Origin: Claveliimonas bilis | GTDB lineage: Bacteria > Bacillota > Clostridia > Lachnospirales > Lachnospiraceae | Assembly: GCF_030296775.1 (NCBI RefSeq) | Contig: NZ_AP027742.1 | Coordinates: 682,001 to 746,000, forward strand | DNA: 64,000 nucleotides | Direction: 5' to 3' | Shown here: positions 25,870 through 33,476 of the stretch, piece by piece | How the letters are laid out: each line of letters begins with the position of its first letter | Numbering within the stretch: position 1 is the first letter of the stretch | Translations under genes and position numbers: made by a program | Notes under the pieces: model-generated | What the model saw: only the letters and a program-made list of their open reading frames with translations | Database searches by the model: none | Told to the model about the DNA's origin: nothing

Positions 25870-27810
25870 ATGCAAGCAAAAAAGAAACTGACGGCGTTGC
25901 TGCTTTCCCTGTGCATGGTGTTGGGAATGCTGCCCATGACCGTGTTTGCGGCGGGAGGCACCACAACCAGTGGTCTGACCTATGAAGACAACGGCGACAG
26001 TGTGACCATAACGGGCTCCGCATGGGAGAGCGCAAATCTCACAATCGGGTTCAAAATAGACGGCAAGCCGGTCACTGCTATCGGTGAGAGGGCGTTCTCT
26101 CATAATAATACCTTGACGAGCGTAGCGATTCTAGACAGCGTAACCTCTATCGGAGAATTTGCCTTCTACAATTGCAAAAGCCTGAGCAGCGTGACCTTTG
26201 AGGAGGGAAGCCAGCTTTCTTCAATCGGGGAAAGCGCATTTCAGTGGTGTACGGGATTGACTGACATAACGATTCCGGATGGGGTAACCTCCATTAGAAG
26301 TAGAGCGTTTAATGGATGTGAAAAGTTAGGCAGCATAACCTTTACGGGTAATACGGCCCCCGAGCTGGAGGCAGATAACGTATTCGACGAGTGCGCCGCC
26401 CTCACCGCCATTCATGTGCCTTGCGGAGCTGACGGCTACACGGCGGCAAACGGCTGGCCTGAGGATAAGGTGCAACACGAGCATGTCTGGGCGGAAGACT
26501 GGACCAGCGACGGCACACATCACTGGAAAGCCTGCACGGCAGAGGGCTGCGCCGAAAAAGACCAGTACGGAGTGCATCAGATAGCAAACGGGGTTTGTAC
26601 GGTGTGCAAGGCTGAAGTAGAAACATCCGGGGTACAGACGTATGCGGTAAAGGTGAACGGCATCACCGTCACCAGCGCCAACGCCAGCGACATTCTGGGT
26701 GATGCCGACGGTGACGGCGCCACGGCGTACTATGATCCGGCGGCCAACACCTTGACACTGGATAACGCCCAGCTGACATCCAGCGGCTACGGCGCTGTAT
26801 GGGCGCAGGAAGAGAACTTTACCCTTGTGCTGAAAGGTGAGAATCAGATTACCGGAGAAGGGGACTTCCCTCACTCCGCGGTTTATTCCCACGGGGCTAT
26901 GACGGTCAAAGGAAACGGAAGCCTGACCACCAGCGGCACCTATTTCGGCCTGTTTGGCAACAATACCATTACCATTGAAGACGGGGCGTCTGTAGATCTT
27001 ACCGTTGACTTTTCCAGCGACGAGCAGGATCAGCCATATGCCGCAGTCAGAGCAATCGGCGGACTGACGGTGGACGGCGCGACGCTGAATGCGAAGAACA
27101 ATGCAACTCAGGATGCCAGTTTCGGCACTCCGGGCATTAATACTGACCTTACGGCGATTAACGGAGCGAAGGTGAATATTTCTTCCGTAAACGATCACGG
27201 CATCTGCGGTGATGTCATCGTCAGCGGAGCCGGAACCGTAGTAAATGCCTCTTCTGCAAGCGGCGAGCACTATGGTATCTTTGCTGGCCAGGAAGATATC
27301 TTTGGTGAATTGGGCGGCGATCAGAAGGGGATCTTCACCATCTCCGACGGAGCGGTTGTCACTGCCAGCGGCGGAAAGGGCGCCATGCGCTGGAAACCTG
27401 ACTTATCTGGCTACACCGATCCTGTTGTAGCGGCCGGTGATTCTGCTGCGGCTGAGGAAATTATTGGCGATCCTGCCGGCACAGAGTATCAGAACGAAAA
27501 ATATGTGCAGGTTCGTTCCTCTTTGGAGCCGGTTGAACCCACTGAGCCAACGGATCCTACTGACCCGACCACTCCTACCGACCCGACTGAGCCAACGGAT
27601 CCTACTGACCCGACCACTCCTACCGACCCGACTGAGCCAACCGATCCAGCCAAGCCCGAACAGCAGGGCAAGCCTTCTGGGCAAACAGAAAGCCCACAGA
27701 CCGGGGACAGCAGCGATATGGCGCTGTGGCTCGGCCTGATGCTGGCTTCCTGCGGCGGCGTGCTGGGAATGCTGTTCTACAGGCGGAAAAAGGCGGCGGC
27801 CGGGAAATAA
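25870..27810 (+). CDS. BspA-like leucine-rich-repeat surface protein, sortase-anchored (646 aa)
   Basis: The start is ATG 25870 behind AAGGAGG, with the same leader as the upstream gene. After the signal peptide (MVLGMLPMTVFAAG), residues about 35-200 are BspA/LRR_5-type repeats (LTSVAILDSVTSIGEFAFYN; LTDITIPDGVTSI). A Cys/His-rich module (HHWKACTAEGCAEKD; CTVCKAE) follows, then the same beta-helix-like domain and C-terminus as the first protein, with SPQTGD near residue 608. BspA repeats commonly mediate adhesion to host proteins. The gene looks like a new N-terminal module joined to a duplicated anchor cassette. A 45-base linker unit is present twice. Confidence 0.87.
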   Translation: MQAKKKLTALLLSLCMVLGMLPMTVFAAGGTTTSGLTYEDNGDSVTITGSAWESANLTIGFKIDGKPVTAIGERAFSHNNTLTSVAILDSVTSIGEFAFYNCKSLSSVTFEEGSQLSSIGESAFQWCTGLTDITIPDGVTSIRSRAFNGCEKLGSITFTGNTAPELEADNVFDECAALTAIHVPCGADGYTAANGWPEDKVQHEHVWAEDWTSDGTHHWKACTAEGCAEKDQYGVHQIANGVCTVCKAEVETSGVQTYAVKVNGITVTSANASDILGDADGDGATAYYDPAANTLTLDNAQLTSSGYGAVWAQEENFTLVLKGENQITGEGDFPHSAVYSHGAMTVKGNGSLTTSGTYFGLFGNNTITIEDGASVDLTVDFSSDEQDQPYAAVRAIGGLTVDGATLNAKNNATQDASFGTPGINTDLTAINGAKVNISSVNDHGICGDVIVSGAGTVVNASSASGEHYGIFAGQEDIFGELGGDQKGIFTISDGAVVTASGGKGAMRWKPDLSGYTDPVVAAGDSAAAEEIIGDPAGTEYQNEKYVQVRSSLEPVEPTEPTDPTDPTTPTDPTEPTDPTDPTTPTDPTEPTDPAKPEQQGKPSGQTESPQTGDSSDMALWLGLMLASCGGVLGMLFYRRKKAAAGK

Positions 27811-27829
27811 GACTGAGAGATAAAACAAA

Positions 27830-27902
27830 ACCGGCAAAAGCGCCTGCGGGCGGGCTTCGTGCAAAAACCACAGCCCGCCCCGGCGCAGCCGGTATCTTTT
27901 TC
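27830..27902 (+). terminator. Long GC-rich terminator after the second surface gene
   Basis: Same nested stems as at 25721 (ACCGGC/GCCGGT outermost), followed by ATCTTTTTC. Confidence 0.78.
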
Positions 27903-27903
27903 A

Positions 27904-27948
27904 AGAAGGGATATCCCTTCTATCCTTTGGTATGCACCAAAGGATAAG
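27904..27948 (+). repeat. Palindrome pair, copy 2
   Basis: AGAAGGGATATCCCTTCT (27904-27921), then the hairpin ATCCTTTGG/CCAAAGGAT around GTATGCAC. It precedes the InlB-like fragment. Confidence 0.72.
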
Positions 27949-27956
27949 TGACTCTG

Positions 27957-28118
27957 TTTGACAAGAAGGTATTCACCGGCTGGTACAGGGATAAAGCCTG
28001 CACCGCCGGCCCGGTAACAGGGCTTAAAATCCTTGAAGAGCTGAAAGAGCGCCCTGTCAGGGAAGCGCCCTATGCGCCGATGGATCTCTACGCCAAATGG
28101 GAGACGCAGGAAAGCTGA
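27957..28118 (+). pseudogene. Orphan C-terminal fragment of an InlB B-repeat surface protein
   Basis: An open frame without a start reads FDKKVFTGWYRDKACT, then MDLYAKWETQES and a stop. The GWYRD and LYAKW landmarks are those of Listeria-Bacteroides (InlB B) repeats. No signal peptide or wall anchor remains. It begins exactly where the leader of the other surface genes would start (GTTTGACAAG), so it looks like a relic left by recombination between cassettes. Confidence 0.68.
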
Positions 28119-28124
28119 AAACGC

Positions 28125-28173
28125 AGAAGGGATATCCCTTCTTTATGCTTTGGTATTCACCAAAGCATAAAGA
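28125..28173 (+). repeat. Palindrome pair, copy 3 (compensated stem)
   Basis: AGAAGGGATATCCCTTCT (28125-28142) is followed by TATGCTTTGGTATTCACC and AAAGCATA. Compared with copies 1 and 2, both arms change (TCC/GGA to TGC/GCA), so pairing is kept. The remaining bases to 28342 show only a GC-rich stretch and no gene. Confidence 0.7.
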
Positions 28174-28342
28174 ACTTTAACTGCGGCAAAGAAGGTTATT
28201 CGTTCCGCCCTGGCTGCCTGAACCGGCGCACCGGGGAACGGATGGCATAGAACACCGAGAAAAAGGGGGGGTGACACACCAAAAAGAATGATCAAACCCG
28301 TGTATTCACATAAATGTTATCTTGAAAGGAGAAAAATCAATC

Positions 28343-30193
28343 ATGAAACTAAAGCGCAAACTTCTTGCAGGACTGCTGACGCTTTGTATGGCTGTTGGAA
28401 TGGCTGTGCCGGCATTTGCGGAGAACGGCCCCTCGTTCGGGGACATGAGCTCCGCATGGGTGCAGCTGTATGATAGCAGGGGCAGCTATTTTGGTGATGT
28501 ACTTTATAGCAACGGCGGCGAGGCTGACACGGTGGAGGGCGCTGTCTATGACAAGGCTACCAACACCATCACCCTGACAAACTACAACCACCCGGAAATG
28601 ACCCTTGCCACCAACGAGATGGGCGACGATTTGAAGCTTCATCTGGTGGGTGACAATCATATCGCCGAACTGGTTGTATGGGGCTTCGGCTGGGGCGGCA
28701 ATCTGGAAATTACCGGAGACGGCTCCCTGACCATCAATGAAAACAAAACGTCTCAGACTGCGGCGATCCGCTTTATGGCCGAGGGAACACCGGGTCTGCT
28801 CAAGGTCGGCTCAAACGCTTCTGTGACAGCGTATAAGAGCGCAGGTGAAAACACTTATTCTGCGGCCTTTGTATCGACAACATCCTCAACCCTTCCCTTC
28901 ACAGGTAATCTGGAAACAGAGCTTGCCCTGACCGCCAATTCCGGCATCGAGGGGGAGACCACCGAAAGGGAAAATGTCATATATGAAAGTAACTATGTTG
29001 CTAAAGACTGGAAGGTTCTCACCAAGGGCGAGGACGGAAAGAAATACGGCGTTAGTTACGGAACAATCTTAACCGGCAGCGATTTAACAAACGGCAAGCC
29101 TGTGGGCTATATCCACGAGCTGGTGAAGGTGGAAGGACTTCCTAGCCAAAAAGAATATCTTGCCGTTCAAATTGCTACCGTTGACGGACTTGAAAAGGAC
29201 GCTCTGCCTGAGGGATATACCGACTCAGGGGAAACCATCAGCGCCAAAACAGGCGATATCAACTCTATGACAGTGCTGATCAAGGACGGGCAGAGGTTTT
29301 ATTGGGGAGTAGACCCGAATCAATCCCAGTGGTTGGTCTATCAGACCGCCGTTGATGACGTAACTGCGGAGGATTGGGGTCAGACAACCCTGACAAAAAT
29401 TGTAGTGCCTGTGGCTGGAGAAGGCGTCAGCGGTGCGACCGAAGAAGATATTCCGGCAGGCTATACCACCAACGTGGTAAAGACCGGCATGTATAGCTAC
29501 TACTGCACCAATGATGTGATCAAAGTATCCCCGTCCGGGACTTCTACCGATCCGGGCACTGATCCTGGAACAAAACCTGGTGAGGATACTGGCGCCAAAG
29601 ATCTGACTGCTTCCGAAACCGGTGTTTCCATCTCCCTGACCGATGGAGTGCCAGAGGGTGCAGAGCTTTATGCCGACACCATTGCACAGGAAAGCGTGCT
29701 GGGAAGCCGTCCGGAACTGAAAGAGGAGCTGCCGGGCCTGCTGTCCATTTACGAGATCAGCGTTAGAAAAGACGGTAAAGCTCTGGAAATCAAGGATAAC
29801 CCCATGACGGTCAAAATCCCGATGAACGACCACCTGAAGGGCTACAAATACTACCAGGCGGTATATCTGGGTGACCCGCTGGAACGCTTTGATGCAGTGG
29901 TGGAAGGTGACTTCCTGGTGTTTGAGACTACCCATCTGAGCCAGTATGCTATCCTTGGCTCCAACACACCGTTTGAAACCAGCGAAAAGCCCACCGACCC
30001 CACTACTCCTACAGACCCTACAGACCCAGCCAAGCCCGAACAGCCTGACAAGCCTTCTGAGAAAACAGAAAGCCCCCAGACCGGCGATAACAGCAATATG
30101 TTCCTGTTGGTCGCTCTGCTGTTTGCCAGCGGTGGTGTTCTGACCGTGTTGGGTGTTACAGACAAGAGAAAAAAGAAAGGGATCACTAAATAA
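28343..30193 (+). CDS. Sortase-anchored surface protein (616 aa)
   Basis: A GAAAGGAG site precedes ATG 28343. The signal peptide (LLAGLLTLCMAVGMAVPAFA) is followed by a beta-strand-rich region (about 30-210; LEITGDGSLTINENK), a middle part of unknown fold, a Thr/Asp/Pro/Gly linker near 410 and a further beta domain (LEIKDNPMTVKIPM). The C-terminal linker PTTPTDPTDPAKPEQ leads to SPQTGDN, a hydrophobic helix and a KRKKKG tail. It shares the architecture but not the near-identical 3' end of the two upstream genes. Probably an adhesin or glycan-binding wall protein. Confidence 0.82.
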   Translation: MKLKRKLLAGLLTLCMAVGMAVPAFAENGPSFGDMSSAWVQLYDSRGSYFGDVLYSNGGEADTVEGAVYDKATNTITLTNYNHPEMTLATNEMGDDLKLHLVGDNHIAELVVWGFGWGGNLEITGDGSLTINENKTSQTAAIRFMAEGTPGLLKVGSNASVTAYKSAGENTYSAAFVSTTSSTLPFTGNLETELALTANSGIEGETTERENVIYESNYVAKDWKVLTKGEDGKKYGVSYGTILTGSDLTNGKPVGYIHELVKVEGLPSQKEYLAVQIATVDGLEKDALPEGYTDSGETISAKTGDINSMTVLIKDGQRFYWGVDPNQSQWLVYQTAVDDVTAEDWGQTTLTKIVVPVAGEGVSGATEEDIPAGYTTNVVKTGMYSYYCTNDVIKVSPSGTSTDPGTDPGTKPGEDTGAKDLTASETGVSISLTDGVPEGAELYADTIAQESVLGSRPELKEELPGLLSIYEISVRKDGKALEIKDNPMTVKIPMNDHLKGYKYYQAVYLGDPLERFDAVVEGDFLVFETTHLSQYAILGSNTPFETSEKPTDPTTPTDPTDPAKPEQPDKPSEKTESPQTGDNSNMFLLVALLFASGGVLTVLGVTDKRKKKGITK

Positions 30194-30225
30194 CATTGAC
30201 AAACCCGAAATAGCATTATGATAAG

Positions 30226-30260
30226 CGGGCAGTGACCGAAAGACTGTCACTGCCCGTTTT
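30226..30260 (+). terminator. Terminator after the third surface gene
   Basis: CGGGCAGTGAC (30226-30236) pairs with GTCACTGCCCG (30246-30256), followed by TTTT. It closes the surface-protein island. Confidence 0.88.
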
Positions 30261-30431
30261 CAAAAAACTCGATGTGAATATATGCTGGAAGTGAACATTT
30301 CTCGCTTTCGCAAAAAGCAGTCACGCAAACTGATTGAAAATTGAAAGGTTAAAGATAAAGGTCGGTGACGGTAAATATGTCTCCTGAAAAAAGAATAGAC
30401 AACCGGAGTCACTCTCCAGCATGATTTTAAG

Positions 30432-30466
30432 ACGCTCAGCAAGAAATTACTTGCTGAGCGTTTTTC
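30432..30466 (+). terminator. Strong terminator in the 30261-30606 gap
   Basis: ACGCTCAGCAAG (30432-30443) pairs with CTTGCTGAGCGT (30450-30461), followed by a T run. No complete gene precedes it. A 20-codon frame at 30282-30344 (MLEVNISRFRKKQS...) may be a fragment of a lost mobile-element gene. The rest of this gap shows nothing I can name. Confidence 0.78.
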
Positions 30467-30606
30467 TTTACTCTCTCGACAAAATGCCGTTCCTTTCAGC
30501 GCGAAAACAGGCAGTTCGCCAAAAAATTTACTTAAAGGCATTAGAAATCCGAAAATGCCGTCGTTCTTATTTTATAGAAAACCATCTTGAACAGGAGGTG
30601 AACCCG

Positions 30607-30657
30607 ATGTACCTTGCGTCGTTGCTTGAAAACATAAAATATGGGATTTTGCCGTAA
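30607..30657 (+). CDS. Putative 16-residue leader peptide
   Basis: ACAGGAGGTGAACCCG gives a near-perfect ribosome site for MYLASLLENIKYGILP and a stop. Such a short frame with so strong a site, followed at once by hairpins and a terminator, is typical of a regulatory leader. It could equally be a remnant. Confidence 0.4.
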   Translation: MYLASLLENIKYGILP

Positions 30658-30660
30658 GAA

Positions 30661-30780
30661 ACGGCGTTTCCGCCGTCCTTCGGTGACAAGGTAGGAAATG
30701 AGAAATAACACAGGAAAGATACAGGTGTTGAAATAGCAAAGACTGTCTTTGCGCAGACACACAGACACCTATATTTTTTT
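30661..30780 (+). promoter_or_regulatory. Attenuator-like hairpins following the leader peptide
   Basis: ACGGCG/CGCCGT (30661-30676) starts three bases after the leader stop. Then AGGTGT (30723-30728) pairs with ACACCT (30765-30770) around an inner hairpin CAAAGA/TCTTTG, followed by ATATTTTTTT. Together they resemble a leader-controlled terminator upstream of the gene at 30986. A further 11 bp stem (CAATCGTTTTT/AAAAACGATTG, 30937-30968) lies just before that gene. Confidence 0.48.
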
Positions 30781-30985
30781 GACCTTCCCGGTCGACAGAA
30801 TTCAAAACAATATCCGAGAAGCGCCAATAAAAGCACCGAAAAAACGGGAATTTTACTTGGCTTGACTTTTTGCGGCCTTTACGCCTTAAAACAGCGGCAA
30901 TCCGGCAGCTCTGTCGGCTGCCGCAGCCCTCCGTATCAATCGTTTTTGAAACCAACCAAAAACGATTGAACGGAGGCACATAACC

Positions 30986-31279
30986 TTGAAAAAACAACCC
31001 AAAGCGGTTTATATCATAGAAAACGGCGGGTACACGGAATTGACCTATGAGGAATTCTGTCGCCGTGAGCAAATCTGCCCGTTATATGCGGACAAGCTGT
31101 TCCTGCCTCTCTACGGCAGGCTTATGGAGGTATCCAAAGAGGATTACGCAGAATTCTACCGAGCAAAGCGTCGACAGAAATATCTGGACGAACGCTCTGC
31201 GGACAACGGCGACTTCTCTTACGATATGCTGACCACCGATGAATTCAGCGGCGAGGACATCCTCATCGCCGAGCAGTAA
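30986..31279 (+). CDS. Small ICE-associated protein (97 aa), unknown function
   Basis: TTG start nine bases behind CGGAGG. The acidic product (AVYIIENGGYTELTYEEFCR; LPLYGRLMEVSKEDYAEFYR; YDMLTTDEF near the end) is of a kind I associate with Clostridia conjugative transposons, where a sigma-like gene often follows. Here the next gene is unrelated and truncated, so this is probably an ICE fragment cut at about 31280. Confidence 0.6.
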   Translation: MKKQPKAVYIIENGGYTELTYEEFCRREQICPLYADKLFLPLYGRLMEVSKEDYAEFYRAKRRQKYLDERSADNGDFSYDMLTTDEFSGEDILIAEQ

Positions 31280-31284
31280 AGGTC

Positions 31285-32394
31285 ATGGAAGGAGAAGAGA
31301 CGCCTTATTATTACAAGGGAGACGGAACTATGGAGGCTTTCGTCCGGATAGGGAATGAAACCGTTACTGCAAATGCGGCTGAATTAAAAAGACTTGTACT
31401 CAGGGGAAGAAATTCATCTTACGATTCACTTATTTCATCATATAATTTCAAGGACTATTCTTTCTCTAAATTACGGGAACGTTACTATGAATGGAATAGC
31501 AGTAGCATGGAGGAGAAAAATTTTGAATCGTTTGGTATTGTCGACGGTAATGGAAAATTGACAAATGCTGGAGCTCTTTTGGCTGATAACTGTCCAATTC
31601 GCCATTCAAGGCTATTTTGTACCAGATGGAATGGGCTGGATAAAAGTGGAGGGCGGATTGACGCTTTGGACAGTGCGGAGTTTACTGGAAGTCTGATTAT
31701 ACTTCTGAATGAAGGATTTAGCTTCGTAAAAAGGAATATGAAAACAGCGTGGAAAAAGACAGCTAACTCAAGGATTGAATTGCCGGACTATTGTGAGAGA
31801 AGTGTTTTTGAAAGTATTGTCAATGCCCTTATTCATCGAGATTACCTGATCAATGGAAGTGAAGTTCATATAGATATATTTGATGATCGGCTTGTAGTAT
31901 ATTCTCCGGGTGGAATGCCGGACGGTACGAAAATCCAGGAACGGAATATTGATACTGTTCCATCCACAAGGCGTAATCCGGTATTGGCAGATATATTTAG
32001 CCGACTGGGATATATGGAAAGACAGGGCAGTGGGTTGAATAAAATAAGAAATGCTTATCGGAGTGCAGAGAACTACACACCAGATAAGGAGCCGGTGTTC
32101 TATTCTGACCGGGTGGAGTTTACTGTTACATTGAAAAATCTGAATTTTTCAGCCTCAGAAAATGAAGCTAAAAGTGAGGCAAAAAATGAAGCTGAAAATT
32201 ACAGACTGACAGAATTAGAAGAAAGGCTGTGTAACCTGCTTTTAGAGTATCCTGAACTGACGCAGTCGGAGATTAGAGAAAGATTGGATTTATCAAGAAG
32301 TAAGGTCCAAAGAATGATGAGGAAATTAACAGAAGATGGTATAATTATACGAGAAGGATCACGGAGAAAAGGATATTGGACGATCCATCTTTAA
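31285..32394 (+). CDS. AlbA_2/RecG-like ATP-binding protein, 5'-truncated
   Basis: The protein starts within the linker that normally follows an AlbA_2 (Schlafen-like) domain (PYYYKGDGTMEAFVRIGNET). It continues through the ATPase-like region (ALIHRDYLINGSEVHIDIFDD; YSPGGMPDGT; RNPVLADIFSRLGYMERQGS) to a C-terminal winged helix (TQSEIRERLDLSRSKVQRMM). Full proteins of this type have about 130-150 more N-terminal residues, and that domain is missing. The first ATG lies five bases after the previous stop with a poor ribosome site. Composition becomes AT-rich from here. Probably a remnant of a regulator or phage-resistance gene. Confidence 0.72.
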   Translation: MEGEETPYYYKGDGTMEAFVRIGNETVTANAAELKRLVLRGRNSSYDSLISSYNFKDYSFSKLRERYYEWNSSSMEEKNFESFGIVDGNGKLTNAGALLADNCPIRHSRLFCTRWNGLDKSGGRIDALDSAEFTGSLIILLNEGFSFVKRNMKTAWKKTANSRIELPDYCERSVFESIVNALIHRDYLINGSEVHIDIFDDRLVVYSPGGMPDGTKIQERNIDTVPSTRRNPVLADIFSRLGYMERQGSGLNKIRNAYRSAENYTPDKEPVFYSDRVEFTVTLKNLNFSASENEAKSEAKNEAENYRLTELEERLCNLLLEYPELTQSEIRERLDLSRSKVQRMMRKLTEDGIIIREGSRRKGYWTIHL

Positions 32395-32444
32395 AGCTGA
32401 TTGCTTTATAATAACGAAAGTTAAAGTTGTAGGAGGAGATCAGT

Positions 32445-33476
32445 ATGGCCTATACTGTTAAATCTTCTGAACGTTTGCGACCATCGGCAGCGGACACGGA
32501 AACTAAAGCACTACTATATCTTATGAATTTCAGGGACGATAGCGATGAAATATTCTTCTTTGTTGTGGACTTTTTTAATGATCTGACTGGAATGAATAAG
32601 ATGGGTGATAAACTATGGGATTTGCAATCTAAGGGAGATAAACAGCCATCACCGTATATTATAGGAACGGAGTTAGTGACTTTATATAAAAATTTTGTAA
32701 GCGAATTTGAGTTTGCATATTACATAATTTTTTTGGGTGGCGTTAGTAGTTCGTTAAGAATAGATGATACACTTACACGCTTTGGAATTGATAATATAAA
32801 ATCAACAGCAAAACCAAAACTAATAAATGGACTCAGAGATGAATGTAAGAAAAAGACATATATAGACGATAATGATATAGATGATACGAAGATTGATCAA
32901 TTTCTCAAAAAGGTTTATTTTGTTATTGATGATCAGAGCAAAAGCGAATATGTAAAGAAGATTATAAAACTGAATCCAACCATTATTCCATCAGAAGATA
33001 CATTAGTCGCTATTTTTAATGAAATTCGAGATGCTCAGTCGGGAAAGAAAAATGCAAGTGTTGTTGAGGGAGTGACATTAGTTGCACCTGATGAGGCATT
33101 AAATTATGGTAGGCACCTAACTACTACAGAAATCCGGTTATTGGTTTTGAATCGAATTTTAAACCAGGACGTTATAGGCGCTAAAGTGCCTCATTCTTTT
33201 ATAGATATTTATGTTCAATTTCCAGAGGAAAAAAGAAAAAACTTATTGGAAGACTGCCAGCTAGATTTATCAAGGGCGCTTTTTAATACAAACTGCCAAG
33301 AAGATTTTTGGAAATTATTTGAAAATATATATCAAACGATTTTAGAAAATCCTACGGATAAAGTTGAAGAACTGTATAGGAAATTAGATAAGCTAATCAT
33401 TGGGCGTTGCTTAGATTTTGATGTACTATCACTTAAATATTTTGTTTCAGTTATAAAGGATGGTATTAGTCTATGA
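32445..33476 (+). CDS. Nuclease-like protein of a two-gene ATPase system
   Basis: The 343-residue protein has an N-terminal region suggestive of a restriction-endonuclease-like fold of the DUF4297/Cap4 kind: FFVVDFFNDLTG, then KLWDLQSKGDK as the possible catalytic Q-x-K strand, followed by a long helix and a hydrophobic strand. The remaining 250 residues are helical and unrecognised. AGGAGGAGA precedes the ATG. Its last four bases overlap the start of the ATPase gene (CTATGA), so the two are translated together. Nuclease plus SMC-like ATPase is the core layout of Lamassu and ABC-three-component defence systems. The match is by pattern, not search. Confidence 0.58.
   Translation: MAYTVKSSERLRPSAADTETKALLYLMNFRDDSDEIFFFVVDFFNDLTGMNKMGDKLWDLQSKGDKQPSPYIIGTELVTLYKNFVSEFEFAYYIIFLGGVSSSLRIDDTLTRFGIDNIKSTAKPKLINGLRDECKKKTYIDDNDIDDTKIDQFLKKVYFVIDDQSKSEYVKKIIKLNPTIIPSEDTLVAIFNEIRDAQSGKKNASVVEGVTLVAPDEALNYGRHLTTTEIRLLVLNRILNQDVIGAKVPHSFIDIYVQFPEEKRKNLLEDCQLDLSRALFNTNCQEDFWKLFENIYQTILENPTDKVEELYRKLDKLIIGRCLDFDVLSLKYFVSVIKDGISL

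Larger units (their letters stand above)
27056..27948 (+). repeat. Direct repeat of surface-gene 3' end, copy B (893 bp)
   Basis: Matches 24992-25839 through the coding 3' end, terminator and palindrome unit. The 45-base difference is one extra copy of the 15-residue Thr/Pro/Asp linker. Confidence 0.88.

Noticed and set aside
29225-30250. 341-codon minus-strand frame opposite the third surface gene
   Set aside because: The plus strand encodes a complete signal-peptide-to-anchor protein here. The antisense frame shows no family features.
30282-30344. 20-codon frame MLEVNISRFRKKQS... after the surface island
   Set aside because: No ribosome site and too short to assign; it may be the tail of a lost gene, so it was not listed as a gene.
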